Of a stretch of 42,399 nt of DNA, positions 8,707 to 17,568 are shown one piece after another. How positions within the stretch are numbered: the first letter of the stretch is position 1; the number at the start of each line of letters is the position of its first letter. The stretch is from an uncultured Wohlfahrtiimonas sp. (lineage in GTDB: Bacteria > Pseudomonadota > Gammaproteobacteria > Cardiobacteriales > Wohlfahrtiimonadaceae). Position numbers and translations under genes: made by a program. The DNA lies in contig CANRJX010000005.1 of NCBI GenBank assembly GCA_947631095.1, positions 1 to 42,399 on the forward strand, in the 5' to 3' direction. The notes beneath the pieces are model-generated. The model ran no database searches. It had not been told where the DNA came from and saw nothing but the letters and a program-made list of their open reading frames with translations.

Positions 8707-10527
8707 TTAGTCTTTAGCTGTACGTGAGAAACGTTTACGATCATTTTCAGTCAAATGTTTTTTACGTAAACGGATAGACTTAGGTGTTACTTCTACCAAT
8801 TCATCATCATCAATAAACTCAATCGCTTGCTCTAATGTCATGCGGATTGGAGGTGTCAATGTTAATGCTTCATCTGTACCAGAAGCACGCATATTTGTTA
8901 ACTGTTTAGCTTTTAATGGGTTAACAGTTAAGTCATTATCACGTGAATGAATACCAATTAATTGTCCTTCATAAACTTCTTCAGCATGACCAATGAATAA
9001 ACGACCACGATCTTGAAGGTTAAATAATGAGTATGCAGAAGCTTTACCTGTACCAATCGAGATCAATACACCATTCAAACGTTGACCTACTTCGCCTTTC
9101 TTGAAAGGACCGTAATGATCAAAGTTGTGGAACATTAAGCCTGTTCCGCTTGTTAATGTCATGAACTCAGTTTGGAATCCGATTAAACCACGAGATGGAA
9201 TTACGTATTCTAAGCGGATACGGCCTCTGCCATCTGGAACCATATTTGTTAATTCACCAAAGCGAACGCCCATTTGTTCCATGATTTTGCCTTGATGATC
9301 TTCTTCAATATCAAATGTTAAAGTTTCATAAGGTTCAACTTTTACGCCATCTTCTTCTCTGAAGATAACTTCAGGGCGGCCAACAGCCATTTCGAAGCCT
9401 TCACGACGCATAGTTTCGATTAAGATAGATAGATGGAGCTCGCCGCGACCAGAAATTTTGAAGCGATCAGGATCTTCTGTGTCTTCAACACGCAATGCTA
9501 CGTTGTGTAGTAATTCTTTTTCTAAACGCTCTTTGATTTGGCGTGAAGTTACGAATTTACCTTCTTTACCAGCAAATGGAGATGTGTTTACTTGAACTGA
9601 CATAGAAACGGTTGGTTCATCTACTTTTAATGGTGGTAATGCTTCAGGGTGCGCAGGATCACAAATAGTATCTGAGATGAATAAAGGATCAATACCTGTA
9701 AAGCAGATAATGTCACCAGCTTGTGCTGATTCAAATTCAATACGATCTAAGCCGTGGAAACCAAGAATTTTTTGAATTTTACCGTTACGTTTTTTGCCAT
9801 CAGCACCAACAATTGCTACTTGAGAGTTAGCTTTGATTTGACCACGTTGAATACGACCAACACCAATTAAACCAACATAAGAGTTGTAGTCTAATGATGA
9901 AACTTGTAATTGGAATGGTGCATCAATTTCAACGTTAGGTGCATCTACATGCTCGATGATTGCTTCGAATAATGTAGTCATGTCACCATCGCGGACATCA
10001 GGTGTTAAACCTGCAAAGCCACTTAAGCCAGATGCATAAATTACAGGGAAGTCTAATTGTTCTTCAGTTGCGCCTAATTTGTCGAATAAATCAAAAGTTT
10101 GATCTAACACCCAGTCAGGACGAGCACCAGGGCGATCAATTTTGTTGATGACAACGATTGGTTTAAAGCCCATAGCAAATGCTTTTTGTGTCACAAAGCG
10201 AGTTTGTGGCATTGGACCTTCAACAGCGTCAACTAGCAAAAGAACAGAGTCAACCATCGATAATACGCGTTCAACTTCACCACCGAAGTCGGCATGCCCA
10301 GGTGTGTCAACAATGTTAATTCTGTAGTCGTTCCAATTGATTGCTGTGTTTTTAGCTAAGATTGTAATTCCACGTTCTTTTTCAATTGCGCCAGAATCCA
10401 TCACACGATCAGCGACTTGCGCTCTAGGATCAAATGTGCCTGATTGTTTAAGAAGTTGATTTACGAGAGTTGTTTTGCCATGATCAACATGGGCAATAAT
10501 CGCAATATTGCGTAATTTTTCGATCAC
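8707..10527 (-). CDS. typA: Translational GTPase TypA/BipA
   Basis: The 606-residue product matches BipA throughout. The G1 motif AHVDHGKTT is at 12-20, DTPGHADF at 74-81 and NKID at 128-131. EF-G-like domains II, III and V and the C-terminal BipA-specific domain with SGTDEAL and RKKHL follow. TypA binds ribosomes and supports 50S assembly and growth under stress or cold. The start codon is GTG at 10527, supported by an AAGGA nine bases upstream and by the conserved MIEKLRN beginning. It is divergent from the ydhR-like gene. Confidence 0.96.
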   Translation of the reverse strand: MIEKLRNIAIIAHVDHGKTTLVNQLLKQSGTFDPRAQVADRVMDSGAIEKERGITILAKNTAINWNDYRINIVDTPGHADFGGEVERVLSMVDSVLLLVDAVEGPMPQTRFVTQKAFAMGFKPIVVINKIDRPGARPDWVLDQTFDLFDKLGATEEQLDFPVIYASGLSGFAGLTPDVRDGDMTTLFEAIIEHVDAPNVEIDAPFQLQVSSLDYNSYVGLIGVGRIQRGQIKANSQVAIVGADGKKRNGKIQKILGFHGLDRIEFESAQAGDIICFTGIDPLFISDTICDPAHPEALPPLKVDEPTVSMSVQVNTSPFAGKEGKFVTSRQIKERLEKELLHNVALRVEDTEDPDRFKISGRGELHLSILIETMRREGFEMAVGRPEVIFREEDGVKVEPYETLTFDIEEDHQGKIMEQMGVRFGELTNMVPDGRGRIRLEYVIPSRGLIGFQTEFMTLTSGTGLMFHNFDHYGPFKKGEVGQRLNGVLISIGTGKASAYSLFNLQDRGRLFIGHAEEVYEGQLIGIHSRDNDLTVNPLKAKQLTNMRASGTDEALTLTPPIRMTLEQAIEFIDDDELVEVTPKSIRLRKKHLTENDRKRFSRTAKD

Positions 10528-10576
10528 TTGACTAAGTCCTTATTCAGTGAATAGTTATGAAAAAATGAGACCGCAC

Positions 10577-10607
10577 ATTTTAGCATATTTTCTGCTCAAA
10601 CTGTCAA
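10577..10607 (-). promoter_or_regulatory. Predicted typA promoter
   Basis: On the minus strand a perfect TTGACA (10607-10602) lies 19 bases from TAAAAT (10582-10577), which is preceded by TGC and so forms an extended -10. The spacer is long, but the extended -10 can compensate. It lies 50 bases before the GTG start. Confidence 0.5.
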
Positions 10608-10635
10608 TCAATCAATAACGTACCAAGGAGAAAAA

Positions 10636-10980
10636 ATGTCTGTATATTTAATGCAACTGGATTTTAAAACGGATGGACCGTTTAAAGTACTGATGACGCA
10701 AAGCTTCAGAGAGCTGGCAGAAGATATTGCTCAGCAAGAAGGATTGCTGTGGAAAATTTGGACAGAAAATGAAGATGAAAAAAGGGCGGGTGGTTGGTAT
10801 GCATTTGAAAGCCATACCGCGTTAATGAGTTATAAAGATATGCATGCTCAACGGTTGGAAAATTTTGGTATTACGGATATTCGCTGTCAAATTTTTGAAG
10901 CTAATGTTCCGTTATCAGCCATTACGCACTTTCCTGAAACGTTGATCAGTCAAAAAAAATGTAGTGGTAACGATTATTAG
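10636..10980 (+). CDS. ydhR: YdhR-like monooxygenase-fold protein
   Basis: The 114-residue protein aligns along its length with E. coli YdhR. Shared features include the opening LMQLDFKTDGPF, the EGLLWKIWTENE segment, AGGWYAFES and the C-terminal VFxxNxPLSxI-type strand (IFEANVPLSAI). YdhR is a dimeric ferredoxin-like (ABM) fold protein proposed to be a monooxygenase; its substrate is unknown. The ribosome site is a strong AAGGAG at 10624-10629. It is divergent from typA and convergent with rpsU. Confidence 0.85.
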   Translation: MSVYLMQLDFKTDGPFKVLMTQSFRELAEDIAQQEGLLWKIWTENEDEKRAGGWYAFESHTALMSYKDMHAQRLENFGITDIRCQIFEANVPLSAITHFPETLISQKKCSGNDY

Positions 10981-11004
10981 ATCGTTGAATCAATCATTAT
11001 CAAT

Positions 11005-11037
11005 TAAAAAAGCCCCATAATAATTTATGAGGCTTTT
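11005..11037. terminator. Bidirectional terminator between ydhR and rpsU
   Basis: AGCCCCATAA (11011-11020) pairs with TTATGAGGCT (11025-11034) with one C/A mismatch, flanked by A on the left and T on the right. The longer A run on the left favours termination of rpsU on the minus strand. Confidence 0.8.
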
Positions 11038-11067
11038 GAAACGTTCTAGTTAGATATAAATATCCAA

Positions 11068-11283
11068 TTAGTATAAACGCTTGCGATTAATTGAATCACG
11101 CATGATACGCTTATAATGGCGTTTCTGAGCAGCAGCAGCCTTACGCTTACGCTCTGCTGTCGGTTTTTCAAAGAATTCACGTGCACGTACGTCCGCAATT
11201 ACGCCAGCTTTTTCACAAGCACGCTTAAAACGACGCAGAGCTACGTCAAAAGGTTCATTGTCACGAATCTTGACGGAAGGCAT
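11068..11283 (-). CDS. rpsU: 30S ribosomal protein S21
   Basis: The 71-residue, highly basic protein is a near-textbook S21 (starts [20 protein letters not shown], ends INRKRLY). S21 joins the small subunit late and supports initiation. The start has a GGGGTG Shine-Dalgarno with 7-base spacing. In E. coli rpsU is followed by dnaG and rpoD, but here it is monocistronic and ends at a terminator, so the macromolecular synthesis operon is not conserved at this locus. Confidence 0.98.
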   Translation of the reverse strand: MPSVKIRDNEPFDVALRRFKRACEKAGVIADVRAREFFEKPTAERKRKAAAAQKRHYKRIMRDSINRKRLY

Positions 11284-11356
11284 TAAACATCACCCCAATT
11301 TAATAATAAGAGATAAAAAAGTTTCTTGTAAAAATACAAAAAACACCAAGTCAAAA

Positions 11357-11362
11357 ATTATA
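11357..11362 (-). promoter_or_regulatory. Predicted rpsU -10 element
   Basis: TATAAT on the minus strand at 11362-11357 would place transcription start near 11350, giving a leader of about 65 bases. The -35 region is poor. Confidence 0.45.
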
Positions 11363-11400
11363 CACTAAATTTTAACAAAGTAAAAAAGTAAATCATTATA

Positions 11401-12417
11401 CTAGTAAGCTCTTTGGTATTGTCTCGTGATCGCATCTTTCTGATTGTGTTTGGCATAAAGGGATAATACCCAATTAGGATTTTCTAATAGTGGTCTTGCA
11501 AGGCCGATATAATCAACTTGTCCTGATTCTGTTAAGAAAGTTGCTAAATCATAATCTCCCAAAAGGCCACAAGCAATTACTGTCGAATTTAATTCATTTT
11601 TTATTTTAATTGCATGATTAACTTGGTAACCAGGATAAATATTATCTGGCGATTGTGTGGTAATTCCGCCTGATGAAATATTAATTAAATCGTATGAAGA
11701 TGCGATATTTTTAATCTGTTGAATGGTTGAGTCAATATCTAAACCATTATCTGAATAATCAGTAGTGCTAAAGCGAATGGAGAGAATTTTATTTTGTGGC
11801 CAAAACTCTTTCAAAGCAGTTGTTAACTCATTTAAAATAACAGCACCATTTTTATATTTATCGGTGCGTTTATTAGAATGTGGGCTCATGAATTGAGATA
11901 GCAAATATCCATGAGCAGCATGGATTTCAATGCCATCAAACCCAGCTTCTAATGCTAATTTAGTAGAATTTACAAAGTCTTTAATGACGCCTTGTATTTC
12001 AGATTCGTTTAAAGTTTGTGGCGTTCTGTATTCAGTTGAAAATGCAATGTCGCTTGGTGCATAAATCGTGTTGACTTCACTCGTTGCGGTACATTTACGT
12101 CCTGCATGATTTAATTGAATAATGATTTTGCCACCTTGTGCGTGCACGCCATCTACAATTTTTTTCAGTGCATTTTTTTGTTCTTCATTCCATAGACCAA
12201 GGCAAAGATCTGAAATTCTACCTTCAGGGCTAATTCCAGTGGCTTCCATAATAATTAATCCAACTTGCCCGATTGCACGACTAACGTAATGGGTGTAGTG
12301 AAAATCTGTTGCAACACCATCATGGCCTGTTGCTGAATACATACACATTGGTTCCATCACAACACGATTCTTCAATCGAATAGAATTAATGTGGTGTTTT
12401 TCTAAAATTTTAACCAT
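11401..12417 (-). CDS. Old Yellow Enzyme family NADH:flavin oxidoreductase, NamA/YqjM type
   Basis: The 338-residue TIM-barrel flavoprotein resembles YqjM/NamA closely. The N-terminal PMCMYSATGHDG carries the Cys and Tyr of the YqjM active site, followed by IQLNHAGRK. The substrate-anion pair is in FDGIEIHAAHGYLLSQF, and GLARPLLENPNW is the phosphate-binding end. The C-terminal RQYQRAY keeps the Arg that reaches into the neighbouring subunit. The usual NRTDEYGGS loop is altered to RTDKYKNGAV. Such enzymes reduce the C=C bond of electrophilic enals, enones or nitro compounds with NAD(P)H. It is divergent from the MucD-like gene, and an inverted repeat lies between them. Confidence 0.9.
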   Translation of the reverse strand: MVKILEKHHINSIRLKNRVVMEPMCMYSATGHDGVATDFHYTHYVSRAIGQVGLIIMEATGISPEGRISDLCLGLWNEEQKNALKKIVDGVHAQGGKIIIQLNHAGRKCTATSEVNTIYAPSDIAFSTEYRTPQTLNESEIQGVIKDFVNSTKLALEAGFDGIEIHAAHGYLLSQFMSPHSNKRTDKYKNGAVILNELTTALKEFWPQNKILSIRFSTTDYSDNGLDIDSTIQQIKNIASSYDLINISSGGITTQSPDNIYPGYQVNHAIKIKNELNSTVIACGLLGDYDLATFLTESGQVDYIGLARPLLENPNWVLSLYAKHNQKDAITRQYQRAY

Positions 12418-12444
12418 GATTGATATTTCCCATAAGTTTAAAAA

Positions 12445-12464
12445 TTGCTATAAAATCATAGCAA
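12445..12464. repeat. Inverted repeat TTGCTAT-N6-ATAGCAA (candidate operator)
   Basis: A perfect 7-bp inverted repeat with a 6-base centre lies 28 bases upstream of the OYE-gene start, in the divergent intergenic region. Its size and dyad symmetry fit a dimeric regulator such as a MarR- or TetR-type protein. It overlaps a TATAGC that could act as the minus-strand -10. No regulator gene is adjacent. Confidence 0.4.
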
Positions 12465-12589
12465 GTTATCTAGGTTTTCACATTTACCCAATATTTACAT
12501 TTTTTTGAATTATTTTTCATTGAGAATTTTATAGTAATAAAGATTAAGTTTTTATTTAAATCGTTTTTATGTTCTGAGGAAATTAATAT

Positions 12590-13978
12590 ATGAAAAAATC
12601 TTGGATGAAAGTGATACAAACAGGACTTATTGCATCACTTGTAATGATTAACTTCTCAACTGCTCAAACGCCTCCAGATTGGAGCGAGTTGTTCGAAAAA
12701 AACAAATCTTCAGTAGTTAGTATTACAGTGAAAGGAAAGGAAGAAGTGCCTGCTATGCAAGGCTTTCCATTCTTTGATAATAATGATCCTTTTCAATTTT
12801 TCTTTGGTGAGCCAAGACAAAGGCAACAGCAGCAAAAACCACGTGAACGAATCATTCATGGCGGTGGCTCAGGCTTCATCGTTGAAGAAGATGGAATCAT
12901 CGTAACGAATGCTCATGTTGTTGGAAAAGCAGACGAGATTTTAGTGCAATTATCAGATAGAAGGGAGTTGCCTGCGAAATTAATTGGTAAAGATGATCGT
13001 TCTGATGTTGCGGTATTACAGATTGATGCAAAAGATTTACCAGCAGTTAAAATTGCCAATGTTGATGATTTAAAAGTGGGTCAGTGGGTAATGGCAGTGG
13101 GTTCTCCATTTGGTTTAGATTACACAGCGACTCAAGGTATTATTAGTTCTTTGGGTAGAAACTTACCAAGTGATAACTATACGCCATTCATTCAAACAGA
13201 TGCTGCTGTTAATCCAGGGAATTCAGGTGGGCCACTATTTAATACAAGTGGTGAAGTGATTGGGATTAACTCTCAAATCTATACAAGTACAGGCAGTTAT
13301 GCTGGTGTAAGTTTTGCAATTCCAATTGATTTGGCTATGGATGTAGTTCAACAGCTAAAAGTGAATGGTAAAGTTGTTCGTGGTTGGTTAGGTGTTCAAA
13401 TTCAGGATGTGAGTGCAGACTTGGCAAAAACATTTAAATTAAATAAACCACAAGGTGCTTTAGTTTCAAGTATTGTGCCAAATGGCCCTGCATCTAAATC
13501 AGACTTAAAAGTCGGTGATTTGATTTTATCTTTTAATGGTAAAACAATAGAAAAATCAAGTGAATTACCTGTTTTGGTTAGTCGTGCTAAAGTCGATGAA
13601 AAAGCTAAAATTGAAATTTTACGAGATGGTAAAAAACAAACAATTGATATTGAAATTAAAGCAATTGATGGTGATCAGTTGGCAGGTAAGGCACAAGATG
13701 CATCTAATAACTATTTAGGTTTAGTTGTGGAAGATTTACCTGAGTCAAGCGCACAACAAGGTGTGGTGGTTAGTTTAGTTTCACAAGGTGCTGCTGAAGA
13801 TGTTGGTATTCGTCGTGGTGATATTATTTCACAAATTAATGGTGTGAATATCAAATCAGTGAATGATTTTAATCAGATTGTGACTGAGTTAAAACCAGGT
13901 GATACCGTTAGACTCTTATTGCAAAGAGGTCAAAATTCATATTTTGTTGCCGTGCCGATTAGAGAGTTGAAAAAATAA
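12590..13978 (+). CDS. mucD: MucD/DegP-type periplasmic serine protease (Do family)
   Basis: The 462-residue precursor starts with a signal peptide (about 1-25, ending FSTAQ). The trypsin-like domain has His109 (TNAHVV), Asp139 (RSDVAVL) and Ser212 (NPGNSGGPL), a complete triad. Two PDZ domains follow (about 265-355 and 370-460). A flexible Gln/Arg-rich loop (75-88) occupies the LA-loop region. Length and sequence are closer to Pseudomonas MucD/DegQ than to E. coli DegP. It should degrade or chaperone misfolded envelope proteins. It is monocistronic with a strong terminator. I see no convincing sigma-E-type promoter in the 170 bases upstream. Confidence 0.93.
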   Translation: MKKSWMKVIQTGLIASLVMINFSTAQTPPDWSELFEKNKSSVVSITVKGKEEVPAMQGFPFFDNNDPFQFFFGEPRQRQQQQKPRERIIHGGGSGFIVEEDGIIVTNAHVVGKADEILVQLSDRRELPAKLIGKDDRSDVAVLQIDAKDLPAVKIANVDDLKVGQWVMAVGSPFGLDYTATQGIISSLGRNLPSDNYTPFIQTDAAVNPGNSGGPLFNTSGEVIGINSQIYTSTGSYAGVSFAIPIDLAMDVVQQLKVNGKVVRGWLGVQIQDVSADLAKTFKLNKPQGALVSSIVPNGPASKSDLKVGDLILSFNGKTIEKSSELPVLVSRAKVDEKAKIEILRDGKKQTIDIEIKAIDGDQLAGKAQDASNNYLGLVVEDLPESSAQQGVVVSLVSQGAAEDVGIRRGDIISQINGVNIKSVNDFNQIVTELKPGDTVRLLLQRGQNSYFVAVPIRELKK

Positions 13979-13992
13979 CTTTTAAAACTAAA

Positions 13993-14025
13993 AGCCCCAT
14001 GAGCTAATATTCATGGGGCTTTTTT
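13993..14025 (+). terminator. Terminator downstream of mucD
   Basis: AGCCCCATGA (13993-14002) pairs perfectly with TCATGGGGCT (14011-14020) around an 8-base loop, followed by five T. It separates mucD from the downstream gene. Confidence 0.9.
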
Positions 14026-14065
14026 ATTGGCTATAATATTTTTTTAATTTGTAATGGTATTGTTT

Positions 14066-14572
14066 ATGAGTAAAGCAAAAATTGATAAAACCAATGCAAT
14101 GCGCTTATTGGATCAATTAAAAATAGAGTATGAAGCATTAAGTTATCCATGTGATGGCGATGAAGTTTTGGGTGGTATAGAAGTGGCTGAATTACTTGAT
14201 GAATCACCCTCTGTTGTTTATAAAACATTAGTGACACACAGCGATAATAAAGATTATGTTGTTGCAGTGATTCCAAGTAGTGAACACTTATCGTTAAAAA
14301 AATTGGCAAAAGCTAGTTCGCATAAAAAAGTTGAGATGATTCCTGTTGCAAAAATAGAACCGCTGACAGGATATATTCGTGGTGGATGTTCACCCATTAA
14401 AATGAAAAAATCATTTCCGACATTTGTTTCAGAAAAAGCAAAATTAGAGCCATACATTATAATTTCTGCGGGAAAACGAGGTTCGCAAATTAAAATCAGT
14501 CCAGAAAATTTACAAAAAGCTATCCATTGTCAATTCGCTGAGATCTCAGATCTAGAAACAGTGGGAGAGTGA
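14066..14572 (+). CDS. ybaK: YbaK/EbsC-type Cys-tRNA(Pro) deacylase
   Basis: From ATG 14066 the protein has 168 residues and matches the YbaK family: the N-terminal helix AMRLLDQLKIEYE, then VYKTLV, KKVEMIP, TGYIRGGCSPI and SAGKRG. YbaK hydrolyses Cys mischarged on tRNA-Pro. An in-frame ATG at 14054 would add four residues; neither start has a recognisable Shine-Dalgarno. A TATAAT at 14032-14037 would put transcription start only 10-25 bases upstream, so the mRNA may have a very short leader. Confidence 0.88.
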   Translation: MSKAKIDKTNAMRLLDQLKIEYEALSYPCDGDEVLGGIEVAELLDESPSVVYKTLVTHSDNKDYVVAVIPSSEHLSLKKLAKASSHKKVEMIPVAKIEPLTGYIRGGCSPIKMKKSFPTFVSEKAKLEPYIIISAGKRGSQIKISPENLQKAIHCQFAEISDLETVGE

Positions 14573-14617
14573 TTTGTGATATGATCGCTGTTTTTAATTT
14601 TAGGGTTTTAGGCAAAG

Positions 14618-15964
14618 ATGTCAAAGCGTAAACAACGTAAACAAAAATTCTCACAAGAACCATTTGAAGTTGCGATTACTGATATCACTCATGATGGCCG
14701 CGGTGTTACACACATCGATGGTAAAGTTGTTTTTGTGAACGGTGCATTACCTGATGAAGTGGTAATGGCCCAGTATGTGAAAATACGTAAAGATTATGAT
14801 GAAGCAAAAACGGTAGAAGTGATCAAAGCTTCAGAAGATCGTGTGACACCCATTTGTGATGTATTTGGTATTTGTGGTGGTTGTTCTCTTCAGCATTTAG
14901 ACCCTGAAAAACAAATTTATTTTAAAGCCAAACAACTGGCGAGCAATTTAAAAAAACAGGCGAAATTAGATTTTGATGTTGATGCGCAAATGGAGCCTTT
15001 ACGCTCACCAAGTGAACATTACCGTTTCAAAGGTCGTTTGGGTGTTAAATATGTGCCTAAGAAAGAAAAAGTATTGGTTGGCTTTCGTGAGAAATTTGCA
15101 CCATTCATTGTAGATATGGATAGTTGTCCTGTACTAGATGCACAAGTTTCTAATTTAATTCCTAAGTTATCTGAGTTAATTGGCAGTTTGACATTGTTGG
15201 ATAAAATTCCTCAAATTGAAGTTGCTGTTGGGTCATCACAAGTAGCATTAAGTTTTAGAGTATTGGAAGAACCGACAGAAGAAGATTTAATAAAATTTAA
15301 AGCTTTTGGTGTAGAACATAATATTTTGATCTATTTACAGCCGAAGAGCGAAGCATCAACTTATTTATTAAGTGAAGTAGAAGATGCTGATGATTTATTG
15401 AACTATAAGTTGCTAGATCGTTTAACTATGGCGTTTAAGCCTTATCATTTCACACAAGTGAATCCGATCATCAACGAACAAATGGTATCAAGAGCATTAA
15501 AACTGTTGGATTTGAAAAAAGATGAAACAGTTTTAGATTTGTTCTGTGGTTTAGGGAACTTTACTTTACCGTTGGCTTTAGAAGCAGGAAGAGTGATTGG
15601 TGTTGAAGGCGATAAAAGCTTAACAGAATGGGCTGCTAAAAACGCTGAACGTAATAATTTAGATAATGTTGAATTTTATTGTACGGATTTAACGCAAAAT
15701 CAAGATAATGCTGATTGGATGCAGTTACAATATGATGCGATTTTAGTTGATCCACCAAGATCAGGTGCTTTAGAGATGATGCCTTATTTAGGCAAGTTAT
15801 CGCCAAAGCGTATTTTGTATGTTTCTTGTCATCCTGCAACATTAGCAAGAGATTTGGCTGAGTTGGTCCAATATGGCTATGAAGTCACAGAGGCTGGTGT
15901 TATGGATATGTTCCCACACACAGCACATGTTGAATCGATGGCACTTTTGGTGAAAAAAGACTAA
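14618..15964 (+). CDS. rlmD: 23S rRNA (uracil1939-C5)-methyltransferase RlmD
   Basis: The 448-residue protein has an N-terminal TRAM domain (about 11-70) and then the [4Fe-4S] cysteines Cys80, Cys86 and Cys89 (ICDVFGICGGC) with Cys170 (DMDSCPVLD) as the fourth ligand. The C-terminal SAM methyltransferase domain has VLDLFCGLGNFTLPLA, VDPPRSGA and the catalytic Cys in YVSCHPATLARDL. The four cluster ligands and length favour RlmD over TrmA. It methylates U1939 of 23S rRNA. It is 45 bases after ybaK and 24 bases before gph. Confidence 0.95.
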   Translation: MSKRKQRKQKFSQEPFEVAITDITHDGRGVTHIDGKVVFVNGALPDEVVMAQYVKIRKDYDEAKTVEVIKASEDRVTPICDVFGICGGCSLQHLDPEKQIYFKAKQLASNLKKQAKLDFDVDAQMEPLRSPSEHYRFKGRLGVKYVPKKEKVLVGFREKFAPFIVDMDSCPVLDAQVSNLIPKLSELIGSLTLLDKIPQIEVAVGSSQVALSFRVLEEPTEEDLIKFKAFGVEHNILIYLQPKSEASTYLLSEVEDADDLLNYKLLDRLTMAFKPYHFTQVNPIINEQMVSRALKLLDLKKDETVLDLFCGLGNFTLPLALEAGRVIGVEGDKSLTEWAAKNAERNNLDNVEFYCTDLTQNQDNADWMQLQYDAILVDPPRSGALEMMPYLGKLSPKRILYVSCHPATLARDLAELVQYGYEVTEAGVMDMFPHTAHVESMALLVKKD

Positions 15965-15988
15965 TCATTAATCATTCAAGGACAATAT

Positions 15989-16660
15989 ATGACGATCAAA
16001 GTAATTGGTTTTGACTTAGATGGAACGTTGGTGGATAGCGCATTAGGATTAGCAAATACCGTTGATGGAATGTGCGCACGTTTAAATTTACCAGAGCCTG
16101 GTAAAGCTTTGGTTGTCACTTGGATTGGTAATGGGATAGAGGTTCTATTAGATAGAGCATTGGCGTGGGCAAAAGCACCGACTGATGCTGAATATCGTCA
16201 AAAGGCGATGACGATTTTATCTGAATGTTACCAAGCAGAGTTATTATCAGGCAGCCCGTTATTTCCTGAAGTTAAAGAAACTTTGGAACAATTGAAAAAT
16301 GAAGGTTATGAGTTGGTGTTAATCACCAATAAGCCGTCAAGGTATGTTCCTGAACTTATGGATTATTTAGGGATTGCTGACTTGTTTTCATTAATGTTGG
16401 GGGCAAATGATTCAGTAAAAATTAAACCTCATCCAGCACCAATATTTAAAGCATTGGCTGAATTGGGTGTGATGCAATCAGAGTTTATCTTTGTAGGTGA
16501 TTCACGCAACGACATTGCTGCTGCGAGAAATGCAGGCGTTAAATCTGTGGCATTAACTTATGGCTATAATCATGGTGAGCCAATTGTTAATGAATCTCCT
16601 GATTTTGTGATTGATCGTTTTGCAGAATTATTACCAGTGCTCCATCAATTAAAGGATTAA
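15989..16660 (+). CDS. gph: Phosphoglycolate phosphatase (HAD family)
   Basis: The 223-residue product carries HAD motif I GFDLDGTLVDSA (Asp9/Asp11), motif II LITNKPS, and motif III/IV with KPHPAP and GDSRNDIAAARNAG. The all-helical cap between motifs I and II is of the Gph/Gph-like type. Gph removes 2-phosphoglycolate formed during repair of oxidised DNA ends and other metabolism. Related HADs such as pyrophosphatase PpaX are possible. It begins 24 bases after rlmD and ends one base before rdgC. Confidence 0.88.
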   Translation: MTIKVIGFDLDGTLVDSALGLANTVDGMCARLNLPEPGKALVVTWIGNGIEVLLDRALAWAKAPTDAEYRQKAMTILSECYQAELLSGSPLFPEVKETLEQLKNEGYELVLITNKPSRYVPELMDYLGIADLFSLMLGANDSVKIKPHPAPIFKALAELGVMQSEFIFVGDSRNDIAAARNAGVKSVALTYGYNHGEPIVNESPDFVIDRFAELLPVLHQLKD

Positions 16661-16661
16661 T

Positions 16662-17546
16662 ATGAGTTTTAAAAATTTATTAGTTTATCGCTTTGAAGAG
16701 CCTATCAAAGAGAGTATAGAGTCAATTGAAGCTAAATTAGCAGATAAACCACTAACATCTTGTTTGACGCAAGAGTTAGAAAGTGTTGGTTGGTTGCCAG
16801 TATTTAAAGAGGGTAAACAATACGTAGAAAAAATTAATAATGCACTATTTTTTCGTTTGGGTATTGAACAAAAATTATTACCGAATTCTGTTCTAAAAAC
16901 GGCAGTAGAGAAAAAAATTGAAGAAAAAGAGTTAAAGCACATCAGTCGTTCTGAAATGAAAGAGTTGCATGAAGTTGTGTTGAATGAATTATTGCCAAAT
17001 GCATTGGTGAATAGGCATTCTGTTTTGGCTTACATCGACTTAGAAAAAAATTGGCTAGTTGTGGATGCAAGCTCTACGAAAAAAGCCTCATTATTAACAG
17101 GATATTTACGCAAAACTTTAGGTAGTTTGCCTGTTGTCCCGTTAGTGCCTGAAAACTCTGTGAATGCAGCAATGACACATTGGGCAATGCATGGAATTCA
17201 GTCTGATTTGTTAAAAATATTGGATGAAATTGAATTAAGAGAATTAAAAGATGAAGGCGGAAATGCTAAGTTTAAAGGCGTTGAGCTAAATTCAAAAGAG
17301 ATTCAAGATCCATTGAAAGATGGATGGCAAGTAACAAAGCTGATGTTGGAATATGATGAGCAATTATCATTTGCAATGTCAGGCGATTTTATTTTTAAGC
17401 GCTTAAAGTTTTTAGAGCGTTTTGAAGAAAATTTAGAAACGGAAGATGATCCAATTTTACAAATGCAAGCTGAGCTATATTTAGCGATCGATCTATATCG
17501 TCGCGTAGTTCAAAATGTTTATGATTTCACCAATAGTGCAAAATAG
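16662..17546 (+). CDS. rdgC: Recombination-associated protein RdgC
   Basis: The 294-residue protein aligns along its full length with E. coli RdgC (303 residues). Shared segments are FKNLLVYRF at the start, ELLPNALVNRHS, WLVVDASSTKKA, LRKTLGSLPVVPL and VTKLMLEYDEQLSFAMSGD with LKRLKF-type FKRLKFLERF. RdgC is a ring-shaped dsDNA-binding protein that restrains RecA and is linked to replication restart and, in Neisseria, pilin variation. It follows gph after one base and precedes parE by 22 bases. Confidence 0.94.
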   Translation: MSFKNLLVYRFEEPIKESIESIEAKLADKPLTSCLTQELESVGWLPVFKEGKQYVEKINNALFFRLGIEQKLLPNSVLKTAVEKKIEEKELKHISRSEMKELHEVVLNELLPNALVNRHSVLAYIDLEKNWLVVDASSTKKASLLTGYLRKTLGSLPVVPLVPENSVNAAMTHWAMHGIQSDLLKILDEIELRELKDEGGNAKFKGVELNSKEIQDPLKDGWQVTKLMLEYDEQLSFAMSGDFIFKRLKFLERFEENLETEDDPILQMQAELYLAIDLYRRVVQNVYDFTNSAK

Positions 17547-17568
17547 TATTCAATTTATAGGTTAATTA

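Noticed and set aside
11394-11408. Second copy of the TTACTAGTATAAT string (also near 3526), as a shared operator
   Set aside because: Only a half-site-like CTAG is shared, the flanks differ and the copy at 11394 overlaps the end of the OYE gene. It is probably coincidence around a -10 hexamer.
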